This document shows, piece after piece, positions 36,575 through 44,859 of a stretch of 64,000 nucleotides of DNA. How positions within the stretch are numbered: the stretch's first letter is position 1; each line of letters begins with the position of its first letter. The position numbers and the translations under genes are program-made. Source of the stretch: Paenibacillus methanolicus (GTDB taxonomy: Bacteria; Bacillota; Bacilli; Paenibacillales; Paenibacillaceae); NCBI RefSeq assembly GCF_008124765.1, contig NZ_VNHS01000002.1, forward strand, positions 62,001 through 126,000, read 5' to 3'. The notes beneath the pieces are model-generated. The model had not been told where the DNA came from, ran no database searches, and saw only the letters and a list, made by a program, of their open reading frames with translations.

Positions 36575-39475
36575 CTAATTCTGCAGATTGAATTCCTTCC
36601 GCTTGAGCGCGATTTCATCATTCATATACAAAATATAATCCGAAAGGGCTTCGCGCGGATTCTCGCTCCCGTTCACGACGCGCCGGAAGGCGTTATCCAG
36701 ATGTCTGCCGGTGAAATATCCGCCCGGCACTTGAGGGATGCCCCTTACCCAATGCCATTGGCGTTTCAAATTGTTGAAATCCTTGACCGGCCATGGCAAC
36801 TGCTCCAACGCTTCGATGTTGGCTGTCGGATATCGGGCAGCCTCGCCCAACAACCCTTCCAGCTCCCGTCCGTAAGCGAGTTGGGTATCCTTGTCGGTCC
36901 ACCACTTCATGAATGACCACGCCGCGTCCTTGTCGTCGGCATTATCCAGCATCATGACCGCGGTCGTATGGCTGGCGACCTCATGACTTATGGATCCGTC
37001 CTCGTGCTCGGTGCCGGGTACGATGGTAAAGTCCCATAACCCTTTGATCTCCGGCGCCAGAACGGTCAGCAGATTGTACGTGGTATAATCGGCAATACCG
37101 ATCGGCATCTCGCCAGTTCGGAACCGATTCGCGAAATCCGCTTGCAGCGGAAACTTGTAGTTCGTATAAAATTGCGTCCAGCGCTTGAAAACCTCCATGG
37201 AAATCTCGGAGTCCAATGCGCTCTTCATGTGGTCATTGTCCCGGTAGAACTGGCCGCCGTTCTGATAGAGCAGCATGGCGAACGCCGCATTCGGAACCAG
37301 CGTCGCATTGTTCGCAGCCGATTCGATCGGCAAATAGAACGCCAGGTTGTGCTTCTGCAGCACCGAAATCATGTTATACACATCCTGCCACGTCTTCGGA
37401 GGCTCCAAGTCCAGCTCTTTGAGAATATCCTTGCGATAGAACAGCATCGGGAATGTCTGCTGCTCCGGAAGCGCATATACCCCTTTGTCATAGATGTAAG
37501 GCGTAATTGCGCTATCGCGAAACCTTGCGGCGACTTCCTCGAAATCCGGAAAATCGGTCAAATCGGCTGCGGCGTTCCTCATCGCGTAATTGACAGGGAT
37601 ATCCTCGCCGGCTTGCAAGGCAACATCCGGTCCTTCGCCAGCCAGGACTGCCGGAAGCAGGATGCCGCCCGGAACGAGCCTTAAATTTACCGATATGTTC
37701 GTTTCGGGCGTAAACATGTCGTCAATCAACGCTTTCAATACTTGCGCCTGATCCCTTCCCGTCGTTACCCAAACCGTGACGGAACGCCCGCTTTCTTCCG
37801 TGCTGCCGATACTATCGTAATCTTCGGTATAAGAGGCCGCGTAAGCGCCTAACTCGTGCTTGATCTTCCCGAGCAAAGTCGCTTGCGTTCTCGGAAGCTT
37901 GCTGTCCGGCGACGCGACGATCAGATAATCCAACGTAAGCGGCTGTTCGCGCACCGTCAGAATCCACGTGCCAAGACCGCCGACATTCACCTTAAAGGAG
38001 TTCAATCGGTTCGCGATCGTTTCCGGTTTCTCCGCCATTTCGTTCAACTGCCGGACCATCGTGTGAAGAACAGCGACTTTATCGCTCCTCTCCCCTGTCG
38101 ATTGTTCGAGATAATCCGCCACGGCCTGAATATGGCCAGCTTGTTCCCGGAAGACATCGATCATGCCGGGAATCCGCTTTTCCAATTGATAATCGCGGTT
38201 AGGGTCTGGCGTATTCGAGGTAATTAACATCACTTTTCGATACATCTCGTTGAGCTTCAGCACGCTCGACTCGATCGTCTCCATGAGCGGAGCGAGCTCG
38301 CCGAGCGAAACCGTCATACGAATGCGATGCTTCCCTTTCGTCAGATGATACAAGTAAGGCTCATTCCCTCCCAGCACATCTGTCTGCCATTCCATATTGA
38401 AGCTGAATCGCGTCCGCTTCATTTCCTCGAATGGATATCTGCCATCGATCATGATGCTGCGCGTCGCATAGACGCCCCGCAACTGATCCTGTTTGCGTTT
38501 CAGCGCAATCTGGTATAACCCATCCTCTTTCACTTCGAATTCCCATTCGATCCATTGCCCCGGCAGCTTCCAGTTGAGGCCCCCAATCGCGTTGACCCGA
38601 ATTTTCGAAGCGCTGTACGGCGTGACCGCAGGGCTTGACCGATCGGAAATCGGATAAAGCGTAGGGGAAGATTTTAAGATCGCATCCTCTGCCTGAATCA
38701 CAATACGTTGACCTTCGGCGGCTGCAACGCCTTCAGCTTCATATTCGGCTTTCCGTTCTTCATAGGTTTTCGTCTCCGGCTCCTGGTATAACTCGATATA
38801 GTCGATAGCCATCGGTTCCCTCAAGGAAGTCAAAGAAACAGTCTGAACCCCTTCATCGAAATAAAACAAATAGGGTTCGTCATGGTAACCTTCTCTGTCC
38901 TTGAAGGACACGATTTGCCAAGCCGGCTTACCAATCTGCCTCGGGCGCAAATCGTTTCCGCGATTGTCCCGCTTGATTTCATCTTCGCGATTGCCCCAAT
39001 ATCGATCGAACAATAAGATTTCGGCGTCCTTAAAAGGCAATTTCCGATTGATCGCGAACTCTCTCTCGATCGCGGAGCTTTTCCCCTCAAGAGGAAAATA
39101 ATGAATTCGAATATTGTATAGACCCGGATGATCGATCCGGACTTTCCAGCTGATTGTACCGACCTCGGGCGTCAACACGGCTTGACCTTGCAGACCTTGA
39201 AATCCATTCGCAAGCTCAAAACCGTCCCCTTCGAGTTCGGCATATTGCTCGCCTTCGATTCGGATTTCCCCGGCCGGCCTGTCTGTGTTTGCGTAGCGTT
39301 TCATATAGGCGTCATATCCGTCTTTGGCATCTGCATCCACTACCGCTGCAAAATCTCCAATCGCTTGATCAGGGCCGTTGCCGGTTTGACGTGATGAGTA
39401 GATGGCCCACATGGACAAACCTATACCGACTAGAATCAATATCCATTTCACTGATCTCTGGACTCTGATGCTCAA
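36575..39475 (-). CDS. Membrane-anchored large solute-binding protein with N-terminal carbohydrate-binding-like modules
   Basis: A 966-aa protein, about twice the normal size of a sugar-binding protein. It has an N-terminal membrane helix (WILILVGIGLSMWAIY) instead of a lipobox. Residues about 60-240 and 255-410 look like two beta-sandwich modules (GEIRIEGEQYAEL, GLYNIRIHYFPLEG; QRIVIQAEDAI, GQWIEWEFEVKEDGLYQIAL), of CBM6-like type. A helical linker follows (410-500), then a solute-binding domain from about 555 on (VWVTTGRDQAQVLKALIDDMF, PMLFYRKDILKEL, PIGIADYTTYNLL, AAWSFMKWWTD). The TTG at 39,475 is chosen because GGGGAGGGG lies 7 nt before it; the frame also opens to 39,508. Second gene of the operon, before a permease pair. 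Confidence 0.85.
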   Translation of the reverse strand: MSIRVQRSVKWILILVGIGLSMWAIYSSRQTGNGPDQAIGDFAAVVDADAKDGYDAYMKRYANTDRPAGEIRIEGEQYAELEGDGFELANGFQGLQGQAVLTPEVGTISWKVRIDHPGLYNIRIHYFPLEGKSSAIEREFAINRKLPFKDAEILLFDRYWGNREDEIKRDNRGNDLRPRQIGKPAWQIVSFKDREGYHDEPYLFYFDEGVQTVSLTSLREPMAIDYIELYQEPETKTYEERKAEYEAEGVAAAEGQRIVIQAEDAILKSSPTLYPISDRSSPAVTPYSASKIRVNAIGGLNWKLPGQWIEWEFEVKEDGLYQIALKRKQDQLRGVYATRSIMIDGRYPFEEMKRTRFSFNMEWQTDVLGGNEPYLYHLTKGKHRIRMTVSLGELAPLMETIESSVLKLNEMYRKVMLITSNTPDPNRDYQLEKRIPGMIDVFREQAGHIQAVADYLEQSTGERSDKVAVLHTMVRQLNEMAEKPETIANRLNSFKVNVGGLGTWILTVREQPLTLDYLIVASPDSKLPRTQATLLGKIKHELGAYAASYTEDYDSIGSTEESGRSVTVWVTTGRDQAQVLKALIDDMFTPETNISVNLRLVPGGILLPAVLAGEGPDVALQAGEDIPVNYAMRNAAADLTDFPDFEEVAARFRDSAITPYIYDKGVYALPEQQTFPMLFYRKDILKELDLEPPKTWQDVYNMISVLQKHNLAFYLPIESAANNATLVPNAAFAMLLYQNGGQFYRDNDHMKSALDSEISMEVFKRWTQFYTNYKFPLQADFANRFRTGEMPIGIADYTTYNLLTVLAPEIKGLWDFTIVPGTEHEDGSISHEVASHTTAVMMLDNADDKDAAWSFMKWWTDKDTQLAYGRELEGLLGEAARYPTANIEALEQLPWPVKDFNNLKRQWHWVRGIPQVPGGYFTGRHLDNAFRRVVNGSENPREALSDYILYMNDEIALKRKEFNLQN

Positions 39476-39556
39476 TTCTGCTCCCCTCCCCGGCAAAAGC
39501 GAATGCAAACAGTCGCATCCGTAAATGAGATGCGGACTGTTTGATCACTTCAATCG

Positions 39557-40969
39557 TTATTTCTTGTAGACTTCATCGATTGCCGCCTGGAAAGGCGTTT
39601 TGTACGTCTCGATGACCGTGGATACGGATTGGCCTTTGTTAATATCGTCAGCGAACTTATAATAAGGCATGCTCGGGAACGAAGCTAAGCTGTCGAGATA
39701 GAATCTGTTAGACGCTACTTTAACATTGTTGATATCAACTTCGTTATCAAACAACGTCTCGTACCAAGATTGGAGATTATAGTCATAAATGGAGTCGTAT
39801 GTCTCTATTTTCTCCCAGATATAAACGAGCTGCTCCGGATTCTCTACTGCCTTCGGAATTACCATTGCCCACGGATTGCTATCAGGCGTATTGTAGGAAG
39901 TTCCATTCGGTCCTTTAGGGAAAGGAATAAAGCCGAACTCGAAATCCTTCATGTCTTTCTTCAGACCTTCCGCCTCATAAGCTCCACTTAAATACAACAA
40001 CGTGTTACCTTGACGGAAAAACTGACTTGGCTCCGTCCAATCGCCGCCCTCGGAAGGTCTGACGAGTTTTTCAGTACTCAGTTTGGATTGGAAATTCAAA
40101 ACTTCAACGGTTCTAGGATCATCCAGGTTCTGCTTGTCCTCTTTCGTCAAGCCTGTCTCGTTGGAGGCAAGCGCTGAATCCAAAAACCCGGCACCTGCCA
40201 ATCCCCATGTATCAAGCTTTCCATCGTTGTTCGTATCTTTATTAGCCTCTTTGATCACTTGAATGAACGTTTCCCAGTTCCAATTATCTTCATCCACATA
40301 TTCTTGAAGCGGTTTCATGCCGAGATTGTTCATCAACGTGCGGTTGTAGAAGAAACCGGTTGCTCCGCCCGGGTACCCGCCAAAGCCATACCCTCTCCCT
40401 TTATACTGCATAATCTTATTCGATACATTCGGATCGAACACTTTGTCATTTTTCGTATATTCGTCAACCGGCCACAACAGATCTTGACTTACCAGCGTTG
40501 GAATGGCGTACGATCTGGCTAAGCTGATGATATCGCCTACCGGTTCGCCAGCAAGCAGTGAGGCTGTAACCTTGTTCTGGTACTCGGCTTGATCGAGGAC
40601 AACGTATTCAACTTTGAAATTATGTTTCTTCATCAGAGCTTCAAGATTCTTCTTCCTTTGGATATTATCAGGATTGTCTTCCGGGATTTCCAAACTCCAG
40701 AAGTTTACAATCTTAATCACTCTGCCGCCCATATCAAAATCCATCTCCGGCGTTTCCTTGGAATCGCCCGCGCCTTCTGCAACGTCATTGGTCCCCTCGG
40801 AAGCATTCGTCGCCGCCGCGTCGTTGGAAGAATCCTCCGAAGCTGCATTTGTGCGTACTGGATCGTTCTTGCTATTGCTGCTGTTTCCGTTGCCGCTTCC
40901 GCCGCTGCAAGCTGCTAAAGAAAATATCAACATCAGACTAACAAGCAGCATAACCAGTTTTTTATTCAT
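39557..40969 (-). CDS. Sugar ABC transporter solute-binding lipoprotein, first gene of transport operon
   Basis: A 470-aa lipoprotein: signal MLLVSLMLIFSLAAC with lipobox LAAC, a Ser/Asn-rich linker, and a type I sugar-binding fold (GGRVIKIVNFW, EYVVLDQAEYQNKVTASLLAG, GFFYNRTLMNNLGMKPLQE, GFIPFPKGPNG, NPWAMVIPKAVENPEQ). Two ATG codons, 40,975 and 40,969, are in frame; GGGGG is 1 nt before the first and 7 nt before the second, so the second is used. It has the shared operator and a cre site upstream and is divergent from the AraC-family gene. Confidence 0.92.
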   Translation of the reverse strand: MNKKLVMLLVSLMLIFSLAACSGGSGNGNSSNSKNDPVRTNAASEDSSNDAAATNASEGTNDVAEGAGDSKETPEMDFDMGGRVIKIVNFWSLEIPEDNPDNIQRKKNLEALMKKHNFKVEYVVLDQAEYQNKVTASLLAGEPVGDIISLARSYAIPTLVSQDLLWPVDEYTKNDKVFDPNVSNKIMQYKGRGYGFGGYPGGATGFFYNRTLMNNLGMKPLQEYVDEDNWNWETFIQVIKEANKDTNNDGKLDTWGLAGAGFLDSALASNETGLTKEDKQNLDDPRTVEVLNFQSKLSTEKLVRPSEGGDWTEPSQFFRQGNTLLYLSGAYEAEGLKKDMKDFEFGFIPFPKGPNGTSYNTPDSNPWAMVIPKAVENPEQLVYIWEKIETYDSIYDYNLQSWYETLFDNEVDINNVKVASNRFYLDSLASFPSMPYYKFADDINKGQSVSTVIETYKTPFQAAIDEVYKK

Positions 40970-40991
40970 ATTCATCCCCCTGCAATTTTAA

Positions 40992-41005
40992 TGTAACCGC
41001 TGTCA
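40992..41005. promoter_or_regulatory. cre-like site in the leader of the transport operon
   Basis: TGTAACCGCTGTCA matches TGNAANCGNTNNCA at all fixed positions. It lies about 150 nt downstream of the proposed -10 and 23 nt before the first gene, suited to a transcription roadblock. Confidence 0.6.
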
Positions 41006-41155
41006 ATTCAATGAAATATCAAACTTGCCGTTCGATCATTCCGCGCTTATCACCTCCTGGCCGCTCAACGCCGCAGCGCAATTGAAAGCCATATCGAATT
41101 CATTGCACGCGTATAAGACGATTGAAATCCACAACGTGTCCCTTACTTCTAAAAA

Positions 41156-41210
41156 ATCATATTGTAAAAAATGGATGCAAACCTTCATCTTTTGGACATG
41201 AAAATAGCAA
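41156..41210 (-). promoter_or_regulatory. Shared operator plus -10 box of the nine-gene transport operon
   Basis: Minus strand: TTGCTATTTTCATGTCC from 41,210, AAAAGATGAA, GGTTTGCATCC and TATGAT at 41,161-41,156; start of element to -10 is 49 nt and GGT to -10 is 22 nt. The divergent AraC-family gene starts about 320 bp away. Confidence 0.6.
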
Positions 41211-41261
41211 CATTTAGTCATGATCCTACGAAGTCGGCGTCACTACTCCCTTTTCGCACGA

Positions 41262-41313
41262 GCAAAAAAACGCGCAAGAGAGCCGAGCATAATGCTCGAA
41301 TCGCTTACGCGTT
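41262..41313 (-). terminator. Terminator-like hairpin upstream of the transport operon promoter
   Basis: Minus strand AACGCGTAAG pairs with CTTGCGCGTT, with an inner perfect CGAGCAT-1-ATGCTCG hairpin, followed by seven T. No minus-strand gene ends here, so it may insulate the promoter from read-through or end a small RNA. Confidence 0.6.
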
Positions 41314-41532
41314 TTACGTTTGTAATTGCAACGAAACTACTTCCATGCGAAATTCGAATCTATAGCGTGTAAGCCTTTTCATTAATTTTAGTATGAATTT
41401 TGTAACAATCTAAGGCGTTATCTGTATCTACACGCTCATTATAAAATCTTACATGTACAGGGGCTAAAATACGACAATGGTTAATCGTAGACAAAAATGA
41501 TAGATGATCCATTTTTTGTGGAGGGCGATATC

Positions 41533-42396
41533 TTGAATACCGTTTATTTGAACTGGTTTACGGATGACGAGCAATTCCCGTTTTTTATCCAGTATGGCGG
41601 GCACGAAGAAAACACGAATCTTCATCAGCATGAAGACTTCACCGAACTCGTCATTGTATTGAACGGGAACGCTACCCACGTTGTAAATTCAGAAACTTAC
41701 TTTATTAAGACGGGAGACGTATTTGTCATTCATGAGGCTACCCCCCATGCTTACCTAAATCCTCATGAATTTAAAATTTGCAATATTATGTTTCGGCCCG
41801 AATTATTTCGAATGGCCGGTCCGGATTTAAAAGTATCCAACGGTTTCAAGGCACTTTTCGTTTTGGAACCTTTTTATTACAATCTTCAACCTTTTCATAG
41901 CAGGCTCAGTTTGTCTATTCCAAGCATGGAACACGTCTCATCCGTCATCTCCGTCATGATCAACGAATACAACGAGAAGCTTCCGTGCCATCAGACGATG
42001 CTTATTTCTCGGTTTATGGAACTTGTCGTTTATTTATCCAGACAGTATGACAGTCAGAAGAATGGCATGGACCGCAACCTGATGCATTTGGCTAATGCGC
42101 TCTCCTACATTGAAGATCATTACCTGGAGCCTCTTACGCTGGAGGAAATTGCGGCCAAATCCAATATATCGGTTAGACATCTGAATCGGATCTTCCAATC
42201 TTATTATCAAACGACACCTATTTCATACCTGCAACAACTTCGTTTGTCGCGCGCGCGTACGTTGCTCCGGCAATGCAGACTCCCCATCACGAACATCTCC
42301 TACGAATGCGGGTTTAACGACAGCAACTATTTCACGCGACGGTTTACCAAAGTTTACGGACTATCCCCCAGAGCCTATAGACAGAATATGCGATGA
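41533..42396 (+). CDS. AraC-family transcriptional activator with cupin sensor domain
   Basis: A 287-aa regulator. The N-terminal cupin (residues 1-150) shows HEENTNLHQHEDFTELVIV and GDVFVIHEATPHAY, typical of sugar-responsive AraC proteins. The C-terminal double helix-turn-helix is at about 185-285 (LTLEEIAAKSNISVRHLNRIF, ITNISYECGFNDSNYFTRRF, YGLSPRAYR). The TTG at 41,533, with TGGAGGG 7 nt before it, is preferred over the ATG at 41,497. It is divergent from the nine-gene operon and is the best candidate activator of the shared operator. It is one of the few plus-strand genes in the left two thirds. Confidence 0.93.
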   Translation: MNTVYLNWFTDDEQFPFFIQYGGHEENTNLHQHEDFTELVIVLNGNATHVVNSETYFIKTGDVFVIHEATPHAYLNPHEFKICNIMFRPELFRMAGPDLKVSNGFKALFVLEPFYYNLQPFHSRLSLSIPSMEHVSSVISVMINEYNEKLPCHQTMLISRFMELVVYLSRQYDSQKNGMDRNLMHLANALSYIEDHYLEPLTLEEIAAKSNISVRHLNRIFQSYYQTTPISYLQQLRLSRARTLLRQCRLPITNISYECGFNDSNYFTRRFTKVYGLSPRAYRQNMR

Positions 42397-42469
42397 CATC
42401 TCCCTCCTGCATCATAATCCCTCCCGAAACATCCAACATATCTATTTGAGAGTTTGACCACTTGTCTCT

Positions 42470-43192
42470 CACAAACATCCCCCCAATACATTGGGGGGAA
42501 ATGGATCTGGTTGGCAAACTCCGTTTTGAAGATCTTAAATGTGGCTTCTGCCACGGCATTGTCATACGGACAGCCCTTCGCGCTAAGAGAACGAGTAATC
42601 CCAAATGTCTGAAGTGCTTCGGAGATTAGCTTAAACTCGCTGCCACGGTCTGTATGAAACATCTGAATGTGATGGAGAGGCACGGTGAGGCTTGCTACTG
42701 CTCTGTAGACAAGGAGTGCATCTTTACGAGGCCCACTACTACACCCAATAATTTCATGGTTAAACAGATCAACAAATAAGCACACATAGTGCCATTTTCC
42801 AGCGACTCGCACATAGACCGCAGGTAAGGCTCGTCTTGCTGGAACTCTCGTTGAAGCTTATTACCGACTGGCGCTTCGTCAGGATCCCCTTTAGATGGCT
42901 TGTACTGTGCAACTGTATAGTTGAAAACCAGACCATACTTCTTCATGATCTGGCCAATCTGGCGACGAGAAGCGAGAATCTTCGTCTTCCTGAGTTCGAC
43001 CTTAATCTCGCGAGTACCGTAGTTGTTTCTGCTGTTCCTAAAGATCTTGTCAATGGCATACTCCAACTGTTGTTCTTCTTCCGTATCCGCCGTTTCTGGT
43101 TTGTAATAGTACGTGCTGCGTGGCAGCGATTTGTGCGCATTGTTGCGAATCACGTTTACCTTCGTCCCATGATCAGCGCGGCTTGCTTTCAA
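42470..43192 (-). pseudogene. IS3-family orfB transposase, frameshifted and truncated
   Basis: DDE integrase fragments are visible in two overlapping frames; DRGSE and the final E region (NAVAEATFKIFKTEF) are present, but the start lacks about 12 residues between NAHK and LPRST, a frameshift occurs at about 42,800, and the C-terminus after residue HF diverges. Not functional. A TTG/ATG choice for the start is therefore irrelevant. Confidence 0.85.
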
Positions 43193-43194
43193 AT

Positions 43195-43436
43195 GTCGTT
43201 TTCCATTCTGAGTTGCTGAATTTCCTTACGCAATGCAAGCAGTTCATTTTCTTCAGGCGTGCGGTTGTCCTTCTCAGTGAAGGAACCTGAATTTTTGCTT
43301 TGTTCAATCCAACGATCCAATGCAGAGGCAGTCAGATCGTACTCTTAACAATACTCGCTCTCGACTTTCCGTTCTCATACAACTGCACCATCTGTTTCTT
43401 GAAATCTGCCGTAAACGTTCTTCTTTGTTGGGACAT
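43195..43436 (-). pseudogene. IS3-family orfA helix-turn-helix protein, frameshifted
   Basis: ATG at 43,436 opens MSQQRRTFTADFKKQM and ENGKSRASIVK; then one base is missing, after which YDLTASALDRWIEQSKNSG continues in another frame, up to ENDI and a stop. It would have supplied the DNA-binding part of the transposase. Confidence 0.8.
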
Positions 43437-43507
43437 TGTAGATCCGCTCCTTGTTTCTTATGTGCTTATTCTACTAGCCCTCAATTTTACTGTCCAACTT
43501 AGTGTAG

Positions 43508-43938
43508 ACGATCTATTGCCGGATTAAATAATGCCTCCTCTTTATTATTCGGTAAATCCTTTGACTGATTCGGCTGTTTCCCAATAAACGTTTACCCAAA
43601 CTGCATATAAGTGAATATTTATATATTTCTCATCATTTCTGAAAATCCAGTCTCATTAATTTTGAAAATTTTCTCAAAAATTATGACACCACACACGTGT
43701 CATATTCCATAATTCTTTAGAAAACGAAGCACGCAAACCCGCATAGTTTCGTTGTTGTTGTTCCACAATTCATTAGACGACAATTCATCTGGCGACCTTA
43801 ACATCGCCATTATTCCCGAATTCATTAGAAAAAAATAATCGATTCTTTAAGTCAGTATACATTCACTGAATAATTATACACCCGCAAAATTCACCATTTA
43901 GATCCATCCAAGTCAACGAAAAAATATACGTATATAAA
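43508..43938. other. AT-rich intergenic stretch with short repeats
   Basis: No gene is seen. It holds an 8-bp-arm palindrome TATGACAC-7-GTGTCATA (43,682-43,704), three copies of a TTCC..AATTC.TTAGA motif at 43,705, 43,761 and 43,813, and a 27-nt segment (43,616-43,642) recurring at 54,330-54,356 with three differences. Confidence 0.6.
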
Positions 43939-43978
43939 AAAGCAACTTGGCTTTGAAAACACAAAGCCAAGTTGCTTT
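43939..43978. terminator. Bidirectional terminator
   Basis: AAAGCAACTTGGCTTT pairs perfectly with AAAGCCAAGTTGCTTT across 8 nt; T-rich tails occur on both sides. It would end the minus-strand gene that stops at 44,139. Confidence 0.85.
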
Positions 43979-44138
43979 AATTTTTTTAAACCAAGTAATT
44001 AATAAAAAAGTAGCCTTCCAAATAGTTATGGAATGCGACACTGCCTTAAGCTCTAACCTAGTAAATCTAACATGGTATATAACCGAGTCGTTACTCCTTT
44101 GCAAGCGACAAAAAGATCCCCATCTACGATTTAAGAAT

Positions 44139-44723
44139 CTACCAATCAGCGCGAACACCGCCCTGCCGATCGAGCCGCCGCTTCCGCTCGAATATATCAG
44201 TATGGAGAGCTTTTAGAGCCTTCATCTTTGAATCCAACTCGTCCATTTCATTCTTTAATTCATCCAGCACCTGTCGCACATGATTGCTCCCCGGACTCGC
44301 ATCCACGATCGTCCGCTCTCCGCGGTGTGCGAAATGGATAACTGGGAGTTGCCGGTACTCCAGATAGGTAATCAGCCCTTCCAGGTCCCCTTCGTACGTA
44401 ACAGACCCCGAACGCTGTAGCTGCTCAATCAATGCATCCCATTCTAGGATGGGCGGATACGGGATTTTGCAGAGCTCCCTAACTCGGCGTAAAATCCGAT
44501 CTGGCGTCCTAAGGGCATTTACAGCTAAGTCGGAACCTTCCAGATTGCTGATGAGATCGAAGACTTTGTCCCAGAGCGACTCCTCCTTCAGCGGAACCTC
44601 GGGATTGTTCTCACTAAGGCCTTGGTAACAGCGTAAGTACAGCTTCATGCCGTCCGTATCCAGCGTCAAAAGGTAGCGCTGCTTCGCATGAGTAAACGGC
44701 TGCTTAATCAACCTTCTTCGCAT
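44139..44723 (-). CDS. Hypothetical 194-aa protein
   Basis: I do not recognise this protein. It is soluble, has no signal peptide or membrane helix, and begins MRRRLIKQPFTHAKQRYLLTL. Residues about 40-110 are acidic and helical; residues 155-185 (VRQVLDELKNEMDELDSKMKAL) are heptad-like and may form a coiled coil; the tail is basic (ERKRRLDRQ). GGAGG lies 8 nt before the ATG at 44,723, which is preferred over 44,738. It stands alone between the decayed IS and a small plus-strand ORF, with a terminator about 160 bp downstream. Confidence 0.7.
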   Translation of the reverse strand: MRRRLIKQPFTHAKQRYLLTLDTDGMKLYLRCYQGLSENNPEVPLKEESLWDKVFDLISNLEGSDLAVNALRTPDRILRRVRELCKIPYPPILEWDALIEQLQRSGSVTYEGDLEGLITYLEYRQLPVIHFAHRGERTIVDASPGSNHVRQVLDELKNEMDELDSKMKALKALHTDIFERKRRLDRQGGVRADW

Positions 44724-44859
44724 GGAAAGAACCTCCAATATAATTTGTATCTATTCTGACATAAAAAATGGAACTGGGCTATAGGTCCTATCCCTTTATG
44801 TGAGGATATAGTGTGTTACGCTTTAAATAGAGGTAATGATAGAGATGAGGGATGCTGAA

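Larger units (their letters stand above)
42470..43507 (-). mobile_element. Decayed IS3-family insertion sequence (IS150-like)
   Basis: The left end reads TACACTAAGTTGGACAGTA on the minus strand from 43,506, as in IS3/IS150-type ends. Inside are an orfA (from 43,436, MSQQRRTFTADFKKQMVQLY) broken by a one-base loss near 43,350 and a stop where ENDILKQ is expected, and an orfB integrase (VIRNNAHKSLPRSTYYY, FHTDRGSEFKL, SAKGCPYDNAVAEATFKIF) in two frames (43,192-42,695 and 42,812-42,375). The C-terminal part of orfB and the right inverted repeat are missing; homology stops at a 20-bp palindrome CCCCCCAATACATTGGGGGG (42,479-42,498). Confidence 0.88.

Noticed and set aside
43616..43832. CRISPR array from the spaced motifs
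   Set aside because: Repeats are only about 11-16 nt, imperfect, and few; spacers are irregular and no cas gene is present.
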